This document shows, in pieces, positions 31,522 to 37,051 of a stretch of 37,051 nt of DNA. The stretch spans positions 1 to 37,051 of the forward strand of contig JAFQXM010000011.1 in NCBI GenBank assembly GCA_017406955.1. The letters run 5' to 3'. Source of the DNA: Bacilli bacterium (lineage in GTDB: Bacteria; Bacillota_I; Bacilli_A; RF39; UBA660). Position 1 is the first letter of the stretch; every line of letters begins with the position of its first letter. The position numbers and the translations under genes were made by a program. The notes below the pieces were generated by a model. It was not told the origin of the DNA. It did no database searches and was given only the letters and a program-made list of their open reading frames with translations.

Positions 31522-32120
31522 TATATCCCTTCTTTCTTAGAATAAATACATCCACAATAATTTTGTCTATATAAATTATATTCTTTTGATAATTCTATAC
31601 TTCTTTTATATCCATTCTTCTTTTTAAAATCTGAATATAAATAAGTTGAGTTATACTTATTATTTAAATCTTCTCCTATTTCATTAATCCAATTACTATT
31701 TTTATATGGAGATAATGATAGGGTTGTGGTAAAGTATGGTAAGTTTAATTGTTCTGCTACTTTAGCAGTTTCTTCTAGTCTTAAATTATAACATTTATAA
31801 CAACGTTTTCCTCTTTCTACTTCTTTTTCTAATCCTTTAGATATTTCTAAAAAATCATTAATATCATATTTTCCATCTATTATAGATATTTTATATTTAG
31901 TTTTAAACTTCTTTATAAAACTTTTTACTTCATTTAGTCTCTTATTATATTCATTATCATCTGTAATATTAGGATTATAATAAAGAATTGTTATTTCAAA
32001 AATATTACCAAGTCTTTCAAGTACTGCTGATGAACATGGAGCGCAACATGCATGTAGTAAAAGTTTAGTACCTGGAGTAATATTTTTGATTTCTTCTTCC
32101 ATTTTTAAATCATAATTCAT
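31521..32120 (-). CDS. queH: Epoxyqueuosine reductase QueH
   Basis: The protein has 199 residues. LLHACCAPCSS holds Cys25, Cys26 and Cys29. GKRCYKCYNLRLEETA and the C-terminal YRQNYCGCIYS (Cys189, Cys191) complete the QueH pattern, with the Cys set binding an iron-sulfur cluster and a second metal. FFTTTLSLSPYKNS-type sequence (here YFTTTLSLSPYKN) is also typical. It reduces epoxyqueuosine to queuosine in tRNA and replaces the unrelated QueG. It is co-transcribed with murC (1-base overlap). Queuosine synthesis genes are not in the window, so the cell may salvage the precursor. Confidence 0.94.
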   Translation of the reverse strand: MNYDLKMEEEIKNITPGTKLLLHACCAPCSSAVLERLGNIFEITILYYNPNITDDNEYNKRLNEVKSFIKKFKTKYKISIIDGKYDINDFLEISKGLEKEVERGKRCYKCYNLRLEETAKVAEQLNLPYFTTTLSLSPYKNSNWINEIGEDLNNKYNSTYLYSDFKKKNGYKRSIELSKEYNLYRQNYCGCIYSKKEGI

Positions 32121-32130
32121 AATATCACCA

Positions 32131-32703
32131 TTATTTTCTAATTAATGTTTTTTCTTTTTCATATAGTTTTTTCTCTACTATATTGTTATCTTCATATACA
32201 AAATAATTTCTTGGTTCATATATACCATTAAATTTTAATAAATAAGTATTAAAATCATTATGTTCTTTTATATAATCTATTATATCTTTACCATATTGTT
32301 CATATAAATTCTGCTTAGTACCAGATGTTTGTTCTCTAAATAATCTAGAAATTCTATTTGATAGTTTACAATTATCTTCAAACATAGCAATATTTAAGGC
32401 ATGTACTACATCTTTATAATATATATAATCATCTTCATTTATTATGTTAATAAAGTCTGTATTATTTATTAAAAACTGTCCTATATTACTACTTTTATTT
32501 AAAGCAACTTCTTTGATACTATTAGGATTATTTAACTGATTCATATTATGAGAAGATGATAATCTAATAATATGCATTGCTTCTTCTCTTATATTTTCTG
32601 GTACTTCTATATTATTAGATACTACTATACTTAATAATTCATCAACCTTTTCTATATTTACCATTAAGTAATTTTTGTTATCTTTGTTTGTTCTAAACTT
32701 CAT
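32131..32703 (-). CDS. Hypothetical protein, 190 aa
   Basis: The protein is hydrophilic and mostly helical, with no signal peptide or membrane helix. Notable segments are ENIREEAMHIIRLSSSHNMNQL, DDYIYYKDVVHALNIAMFEDN, LSNRISRLFREQTSGTK and QYGKDIIDYIKEHNDFNTYLLKFNG. No family recognised. GAGGTG lies upstream of ATG, and an extended -10 (TGTTATAAT, about 32735-32743 on the - strand) may start the queH-murC transcript. Genes of the group follow at 10 bp and with 1-base overlap, so they form one operon. Confidence 0.6.
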   Translation of the reverse strand: MKFRTNKDNKNYLMVNIEKVDELLSIVVSNNIEVPENIREEAMHIIRLSSSHNMNQLNNPNSIKEVALNKSSNIGQFLINNTDFINIINEDDYIYYKDVVHALNIAMFEDNCKLSNRISRLFREQTSGTKQNLYEQYGKDIIDYIKEHNDFNTYLLKFNGIYEPRNYFVYEDNNIVEKKLYEKEKTLIRK

Positions 32704-32766
32704 TATGTATTTACACCTCGTTACTTAATTATAACATAAATACTTAATATATACATATATTTTATT

Positions 32767-33516
32767 ATGAATAAAACAGTTTTTAGTTTTATAGTTACTT
32801 TTATAGCTGGATTATCTACTATGATAGGTGTTATTCCAATATATTTAAATGATAAATATAAAAATACTATAATACCCATTTCTTTAGCTTTTTCTGCAGG
32901 AGTTATGATATCTATATCATTATTTTCTTTAATACCAGAATCTATAGATCTATTTATAACAAAATTCATATTATTTCCTAGTATAATTATAACTTTAATA
33001 TTTATAAGTATTGGAGTATTAATTTCATCTTTTATAGATAAAGAAATAGAAGATAAAATAAGTAATAATAGTTTATATAAATTAGGAGTAATTTCTATAA
33101 TTGTATTAGTACTACATAATATACCTGAAGGTATTACTACTTTTATATCTACCAAAGTAAATACTTCTTTGGGATTAAGTTTAGCTTTAGGTATAGCTTT
33201 ACATAATATTCCAGAAGGTATATCTATAGCGGTACCAATATATTATTCTACTAAGAGTAAATATAAAGCTATTATATTTACTTTGATATCAGGATTTTCT
33301 GAATTATTTGGAGCAATACTAGCCTATTTATTTATAGCTAAATATGTAAATAATTTTATACTAGGAATTATTCTATCTATAACTGCAGGTATTATGATAC
33401 ATATATCTATATATGAACTTATTCCTAATACTTTAAGGTATAAAAAAAGAATAATAAGTTTATTATCCTTTATTATTGGTTTTATTATTATGATAATTTG
33501 TATTAAATTATTTTAA
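32767..33516 (+). CDS. ZIP family metal transporter
   Basis: The protein has 249 residues and eight predicted membrane helices. Two HNIPEG motifs occur, in [13 protein letters not shown] and [13 protein letters not shown] (helices 4 and 5). These form the binuclear metal site of ZIP transporters, and SFSELFGA-type sequence ([15 protein letters not shown]) fits helix 6. Closest group is ZupT/GufA. It likely imports Zn2+, with Fe2+ or Mn2+ as other options. There is no good Shine-Dalgarno site before ATG 32767. Its end overlaps the convergent gpmA by 9 bp. Confidence 0.9.
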   Translation: MNKTVFSFIVTFIAGLSTMIGVIPIYLNDKYKNTIIPISLAFSAGVMISISLFSLIPESIDLFITKFILFPSIIITLIFISIGVLISSFIDKEIEDKISNNSLYKLGVISIIVLVLHNIPEGITTFISTKVNTSLGLSLALGIALHNIPEGISIAVPIYYSTKSKYKAIIFTLISGFSELFGAILAYLFIAKYVNNFILGIILSITAGIMIHISIYELIPNTLRYKKRIISLLSFIIGFIIMIICIKLF

Positions 33517-34194
33517 GTAATAATGTTTTATTGGTTTTAGATTATCATCTAGTTCATAGCATATTGGATTTCCAGTTTCTATTTCTAAATTTACTACTTC
33601 TTGATCACTTAAATTATCTAAATATTTGATTAATCCTCTTAAACTATTACCATGAGCAGTTATAATTACTTTCTTATTATCTTTTAATGCTGGTTCTATA
33701 TCAGAATACCAATATGGCATAACACGCTCTATTGTGTCCTTTAAACACTCTGTATGAGGTAATTCTTCTTTAGCTAAATCTTTATATTTGGAATCAAATC
33801 CTGGATATCTTGGATCATCCTCACTTAATTCTGGAGGTCTAACATCTGCACTTCTTCTCCATATATGTACTTGTTCATCTCCATACTTTTCTCTAGTTTC
33901 ATCTTTATTTAATCCTTGTAGGGCACCATAATGTCTTTCATTAAGTCTCCAACTATAATTAATTGGTATATCTAAATTTAATTCTTTTAATATTAATTCT
34001 AATGTCCTATTTGCTCTTTTTAATACTGATGTATAAGCAATATCAAAAGTATAACCTTTTTCTTTTAAAACTTTACCTGCTTCAATTGCTTCTTTTACTC
34101 CTTGTTCTGATAAATCTACATCAGTCCATCCAGTAAATTTATTTTCTAAATTCCAAAGACTTTGTCCATGCCTTACTAATACTAATTTAATCAT
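33508..34194 (-). CDS. gpmA: 2,3-bisphosphoglycerate-dependent phosphoglycerate mutase
   Basis: The protein has 228 residues, the dPGM length. [20 protein letters not shown] carries the phosphorylated His9. [11 protein letters not shown] has the catalytic Glu, and [15 protein letters not shown] the second His. Insertion blocks [12 protein letters not shown] and [17 protein letters not shown] are the dPGM type rather than a broad phosphatase. It interconverts 3- and 2-phosphoglycerate in glycolysis. AGGAG is just upstream of ATG. It lies 25 bp after the ORF6N gene on the same strand and may share its transcript. Confidence 0.96.
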   Translation of the reverse strand: MIKLVLVRHGQSLWNLENKFTGWTDVDLSEQGVKEAIEAGKVLKEKGYTFDIAYTSVLKRANRTLELILKELNLDIPINYSWRLNERHYGALQGLNKDETREKYGDEQVHIWRRSADVRPPELSEDDPRYPGFDSKYKDLAKEELPHTECLKDTIERVMPYWYSDIEPALKDNKKVIITAHGNSLRGLIKYLDNLSDQEVVNLEIETGNPICYELDDNLKPIKHYYLK

Positions 34195-34219
34195 ATAACT
34201 CTCCTTTACTATATATTAA

Positions 34220-35089
34220 TTATATCATATTATTTACATATTTAATTAGATTATCTTTAACTATTTTATCTTCTAATTTATTAATAGAAAACACTTTACT
34301 ACCTGCATGATTTATACTAGTACCACAGTGATATATTTCTTTTTTATCTATTATAAAGTATCTATCGTGAAATTTATTAGTATTAATTATTTTTAAGTTA
34401 TTATATTGTTTATTATATTTAACAATATCTAATTTAGTTAATCTATTGTTTTTTGTAATTAATATCACTTTAGTTTTTATACTTCTAATAATATCTAAAA
34501 TACTTTTATCTACATATGAATCTATTATAATTAATTCTTTTTCTGCTTTATTAAATATATCTACAATATCTGAATATGCATCATATTCTTCTCCAGATAA
34601 ATATAATTTCTCTTTCTTATCAAATTTAGAGAATAAGTAATTAAAGTTATCATCATACTCAACTAATTTATTATTAATATGATTTAGATTCTTATAAATA
34701 TCTTTATTATCATTTAGATAGTGTCTCATAGAAACAAAGGCTCTCATTATTTTAATATTCATTTTTATTGCCTTTTCACTACGAATAATACCTGATAACA
34801 TAGCTACACCTTGTTCTGTAAAAACATACGGTAAATATTTAGAAAAATTCCCTTGCATTATTTCTAAGGTGCCATTTTGGCACCTTAGAATATATTTATA
34901 TTCTTCTTTTGATAATTGAAACAAAAAATCTTTTGGAAATCTTTCTATATTTCGGTTTACTTGTCGTTTTAAATATTTCGTTTCAACTCCATATAATCTA
35001 GCTAGATCTGAATCTAACATTACTTGTTTAGCTCTAATTTCATAAATCATATTTTCTATTTTTGTATCTTTTTGTAGTAAGTTATTCAT
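34220..35089 (-). CDS. ORF6N domain protein with C-terminal PLD-like domain
   Basis: The protein has 289 residues. Residues 8-100 form an ORF6N domain (IYEIRAKQVMLDSDLARLYGVETKYL, then RNIERFPKDFLFQL, YVFTEQGVAMLSGI), a DNA-binding-type domain known from phage and mobile-element proteins. A helical linker follows. The C-terminal half resembles a phospholipase-D-fold unit: LIIIDSYVDKSILDII, VILITKNN, and a single H-x-R-x4-D motif (His241, Arg243, Asp248) in FHDRYFIIDKKEIYHCG, where HKD enzymes have Lys. It could be a nuclease-like or catalytically weak effector fused to a DNA reader. A 12-bp hairpin lies inside the ORF6N part. A paralogue starts 1.2 kb upstream. Confidence 0.78.
   Translation of the reverse strand: MNNLLQKDTKIENMIYEIRAKQVMLDSDLARLYGVETKYLKRQVNRNIERFPKDFLFQLSKEEYKYILRCQNGTLEIMQGNFSKYLPYVFTEQGVAMLSGIIRSEKAIKMNIKIMRAFVSMRHYLNDNKDIYKNLNHINNKLVEYDDNFNYLFSKFDKKEKLYLSGEEYDAYSDIVDIFNKAEKELIIIDSYVDKSILDIIRSIKTKVILITKNNRLTKLDIVKYNKQYNNLKIINTNKFHDRYFIIDKKEIYHCGTSINHAGSKVFSINKLEDKIVKDNLIKYVNNMI
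34862..34890 (-). repeat. Hairpin inside the ORF6N coding sequence (first paralogue)
   Basis: A perfect 12-bp inverted repeat (TTCTAAGGTGCC 34862-34873, GGCACCTTAGAA 34879-34890) has a 5-base loop. It encodes the residues LRCQNGTLE of the ORF6N domain. Confidence 0.9.
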
Positions 35090-35123
35090 ATTATTCCCCC
35101 TTATCTATGTAACTTATAACTTA

Positions 35124-35152
35124 ACATTAGCATACATTAGTTCGTATGTCAA
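35124..35152 (-). promoter_or_regulatory. Sigma-A promoter with embedded inverted repeat for the ORF6N gene
   Basis: On the - strand TTGACA (35152-35147) and TAATGT (35129-35124) are 17 bp apart. Inside the spacer is an inverted repeat CATAC-N8-GTATG (35131-35135 with 35144-35148), well placed for a repressor to block polymerase. Confidence 0.65.
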
Positions 35153-35154
35153 AC

Positions 35155-35182
35155 ATATAAAAAAGTAGTTATAAAACTACTT
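35155..35182 (-). terminator. Terminator of the MscS-family gene
   Basis: AAGTAGTT (35163-35170) pairs with AACTACTT (35175-35182) around an ATAA loop. On the - strand a T-run follows. It overlaps the stop codon and insulates the ORF6N promoter. Confidence 0.8.
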
Positions 35183-35986
35183 ATTTTTAGTATGTATATC
35201 AAGTTGATTATAAGGTACTTGAATATTATATTTTTCTAATACTTCTAATATTGTTTTATTCACTGCCTTTTTAGCCATTAATTTTTCTTTAGGTTTACAT
35301 TCTACTTTTAATTGATATTTTATAGAAGAATCAGCTAAGTCTTTAACTCCTCTATATATACAATCTTTAATTTCATTCTTTTCTTTTGCTTTATTGGAAA
35401 TTTCTTCTGCAATAGCTTCTGCATCTTTTAATTTTAATTCATATGGCAATGGAATATCTATATATATAAATTTAGAAACAATAGCAATTTCATCTATTTT
35501 TCTATTTGATATGGAAATTATATTTTCATTAGCTATATCTCTAATTCTAGTAGTTTTTAATCCTAATGCCATTACTTCTCCTTCTATATTATTATATTTA
35601 ACTACATCCCCTACTCTAAAGTAATTATCAGATAGTATTGTAGTTCCTCTAATAATGTCTTTTAGGGCATCTTGAATTGCTAAACCTATTACTACTCCAA
35701 TAATTCCAATACCTGCAAGTAAAGATGTAATATTAACATTATATATTTTTAATACACATAATAGCGCTATTCCTAAAAATACATATCTTAATATGCTAGA
35801 TAATAGTTTTATATATGTTTTACCTTTGTTACTAATAGAAACTTTTTCTTTTAATACTTTATTATTTGTAATAAAGATGTTAGATATTATCTTATATATA
35901 ATATATACTATTATGATTGCAATTATAGATTGTGTTATTTTACTTTTAATAATTATTTTAAATAATTCTGCTATATCTATGTTCAT
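35177..35986 (-). CDS. MscS family mechanosensitive channel
   Basis: The protein has 269 residues. Three membrane helices are followed by the pore-lining helix SLLAGIGIIGVVIGLAIQDALKD, rich in Gly and Ala as in MscS TM3. The beta domain follows (NYFRVGDVVKYNNIEGEVMALGLKTTRIRD) with the Asn-containing ENIISISN strand, then the alpha-beta C-terminal domain. It opens under membrane tension to release osmolytes. GGAGG precedes ATG. It is monocistronic, with a promoter at 36037-36010. Confidence 0.92.
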   Translation of the reverse strand: MNIDIAELFKIIIKSKITQSIIAIIIVYIIYKIISNIFITNNKVLKEKVSISNKGKTYIKLLSSILRYVFLGIALLCVLKIYNVNITSLLAGIGIIGVVIGLAIQDALKDIIRGTTILSDNYFRVGDVVKYNNIEGEVMALGLKTTRIRDIANENIISISNRKIDEIAIVSKFIYIDIPLPYELKLKDAEAIAEEISNKAKEKNEIKDCIYRGVKDLADSSIKYQLKVECKPKEKLMAKKAVNKTILEVLEKYNIQVPYNQLDIHTKNK

Positions 35987-36009
35987 CCTATACCTCCTAT
36001 ACTAATATA

Positions 36010-36037
36010 ATTTTATCATAATAATGTTATTTATCAA
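36010..36037 (-). promoter_or_regulatory. Sigma-A promoter of the MscS-family gene
   Basis: On the - strand TTGATA (36037-36032) and TAAAAT (36015-36010) are 16 bp apart, about 25 bp before the start codon. Confidence 0.5.
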
Positions 36038-36118
36038 GAAAAACTATCATTATATTTTTAGTTTTATATGATGTATTTAATTATTTTATTTTTTCTAAAA
36101 TCGTTATTGATTCGCAAT

Positions 36119-36215
36119 GCCCTGTCCTAGGGCGAAGAACATATCATTTAGGCCTGTACTAGGTCAACAGAACATATTCTTAAACTCTTAGAACTAGGTA
36201 TGTTCTAGGGTGAAG
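36119..36215. repeat. Cluster of degenerate repeats between MscS and the second ORF6N gene
   Basis: Three related units are seen: CCTGTCCTAGGGCGAAGAAC from 36121, CCTGTACTAGGTCAACAGAAC from 36153, and ATGTTCTAGGGTGAAGA from 36200. AGAACATAT occurs twice in direct order (36136, 36169). TATGTTCT (36199-36206) is its inverse and makes an 8-bp inverted repeat with the second copy. GCCCT/AGGGC (36119-36123, 36129-36133) is a small hairpin. The patch is richer in G and C than its surroundings. Downstream of the second ORF6N gene and upstream of mscS it could be an operator array, an RNA or a remnant. The rest of 36038-36288 shows nothing clear. Confidence 0.55.
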
Positions 36216-36288
36216 ATAATGTTATGTTTGTTGATATAAATAAATATTTGTTACTAATATGTTTTACATATAAATTTTATCATAAATA

Positions 36289-37051
36289 TTATTGATTATC
36301 TATACTGCAATTTGTAACAACATCATTTATTAATTTTTCTCTTTCTATTTTATTTTCTATTTCATTTATCGCAAAACACTTCTTGCTTAGATCTTTAAAT
36401 GATGCCCCACAGTGGAATACTCTTTTTCTATCTATAATTATAAATCTATCGTGATATGATTCGTTATTTATAAATTTAATATTATTATATTGTTTTAAAT
36501 ATTTTTTCTTTAAAGTATCATTTATATTCGATGAGATTATTATTATTTTTCTATTAATATTTCTTAATTCATCTAATAATGTCTTTCCCATATAGTTATC
36601 TATAATTATCACTTCTTCTCTTGATAGATTTAATATTTCTAATAATACTGAATATGAATCATATATATCATTCTGAAAAAATATAGAATTTTTAGTTATT
36701 ACTTTTGGATTGAACTTATCAAATAATTCATCTATTCTTTTTGTGTTTTCATCTACTTTATCTTCTAATAATAAAAATCTTCGTGGAAGTACATTCTTAT
36801 TATAATTAATATAATGTCTCATCTTTACAAAAGTATCCATTATTCTAATACTTACTTCAATTGCTGTTTTTGATTTTAGAATTGTCGCAAGCATATAAAC
36901 TCCTTGCTCAGTAAATACTCTAGGATTTGATCTTGACATTGAACTTATATTTGCGGTCGAAAATTTCGACCACAAATTGCTCTTTTCTTCATCACTTAAA
37001 ATCCAACTAAATCGTCTAGGAAATTTATCAGGATTATTCTTAACAGCTTCA
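36289..37051 (-). CDS. Second ORF6N domain protein with PLD-like C-terminus, partial
   Basis: The frame is open to the window end, so the N-terminus is cut off; 253 residues are visible. Before the first internal start at 36975 the frame continues with PDKFPRRFSWILSDEEKSN, the same block as ERFPKDFLFQLSKEE in the paralogue at 34220. Thus this is one intact gene, not a short protein. The ORF6N end (VFTEQGVYMLATIL) is followed by a linker and the PLD-like half, with IIIDNYMGKTLLDELRN and the H-x-R-x4-D motif in YHDRFIIIDRKRVFHCG. It is a diverged paralogue. A 14-bp hairpin sits at the same aligned position as in the other gene. Confidence 0.78.
   Translation of the reverse strand, partial: EAVKNNPDKFPRRFSWILSDEEKSNLWSKFSTANISSMSRSNPRVFTEQGVYMLATILKSKTAIEVSIRIMDTFVKMRHYINYNKNVLPRRFLLLEDKVDENTKRIDELFDKFNPKVITKNSIFFQNDIYDSYSVLLEILNLSREEVIIIDNYMGKTLLDELRNINRKIIIISSNINDTLKKKYLKQYNNIKFINNESYHDRFIIIDRKRVFHCGASFKDLSKKCFAINEIENKIEREKLINDVVTNCSIDNQ
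36949..36977 (-). repeat. Hairpin inside the ORF6N coding sequence (second paralogue)
   Basis: ATTTGCGGTCGAAA (36949-36962) and TTTCGACCACAAAT (36964-36977) form a 14-bp stem with one imperfect pair around a single central base. In the sense RNA the imperfect pair is U-G, so it still pairs. It encodes NLWSKFSTAN. Confidence 0.88.

Noticed and set aside
32721-33155. 144-codon reading frame on - strand
   Set aside because: It is antisense to the ZIP transporter, whose HNIPEG motifs prove the + frame.
35764-35775. Second copy of the AATAGCGCTATT palindrome as an operator
   Set aside because: It lies inside the MscS coding sequence, away from any promoter; probably chance.
35793-36005. Hydrophobic 70-codon frame on + strand
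   Set aside because: It is the antisense of the MscS membrane helices and lacks a ribosome site.
36119-36215. CRISPR array
   Set aside because: Units are degenerate, differ in spacing and there are only three; no cas genes.
36289-36975. Second ORF6N protein as a short complete gene or N-terminally truncated pseudogene
   Set aside because: The frame stays open from 36975 to the window end and continues the ORF6N domain, so the gene is only cut by the window.
1-37051. Mycoplasma genetic code (TGA = Trp), suggested by the A/T bias
   Set aside because: TGA ends spoIIGA and the dNMP-kinase-like gene at ATGA overlaps, and Trp is always TGG in conserved motifs.

Overview
The window is strongly AT-rich and gene-dense. 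It reads as chromosome of a low-GC Gram-positive bacterium (Bacillota, Bacilli/Erysipelotrichia-like). Support comes from Shine-Dalgarno sites of the AGGAGG/GAGGTG type, sigma-A promoters, a T-box leader, an LPDTG sorting signal, and four sporulation genes (spoIIGA, sigE, spoIIM, spoIVB). TGG encodes Trp, and TGA is used as a stop at the ATGA overlaps of spoIIGA/sigE and of the kinase/cmk pair, so this is the standard code and not the mycoplasma code. The exact lineage cannot be fixed from this sequence; an uncultured gut Bacilli is a guess.

Layout. 1-300: 3' end of a sortase-anchored surface protein, then tRNA-Glu(CTC). 367-6180 (+): SDR oxidoreductase, lipoproteins (one thioredoxin-like), a TtcA-type tRNA thiolase, YitT, a single-pass membrane protein, an MBL hydrolase and a small membrane protein. 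6244-7700 (+): the spoIIGA-sigE pair that makes and activates the mother-cell sigma factor. 7709-8281 (-): YigZ/IMPACT. 8366-9526 (+): AI-2E-type permease. 9534-14596 (+): a promoter and an alanine-specific T-box leader in front of a nucleotide-kinase-like gene, cmk, alaS and holA. 14634-15062 (+): lipoprotein. 15082-17688 (-): rarA and a large Asn-rich beta-helix-like protein. 17774-19834 (+): xerD-deoB.

19859-24230 (mostly -): DUF1540-like protein, a 415-bp intergenic region with several hairpins, an unknown protein, an HTH regulator with a probable operator in its promoter, spoIIM, a 28-residue membrane microprotein (+), an unknown 100-aa protein and spoIVB. 24384-25250 (+): two unknown genes behind a perfect-consensus promoter. 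25277-32703 (-): xseB, xseA, nusB, mutS, a small membrane protein, murC, queH and an unknown gene. 32767-33516 (+): ZIP metal transporter. 33508-37051 (-): gpmA, an ORF6N/PLD-like protein, an MscS channel, an intergenic repeat cluster, and a second ORF6N/PLD-like paralogue cut by the window end.

The most unusual observations are three. First, the T-box leader appears to act by masking the ribosome binding site rather than by a classical terminator. Second, the two ORF6N/PLD-like paralogues each carry a long hairpin inside the coding sequence at exactly the same aligned codons although the hairpin sequences differ. Third, a cluster of degenerate repeats lies between these paralogues. The rest is largely housekeeping and sporulation.
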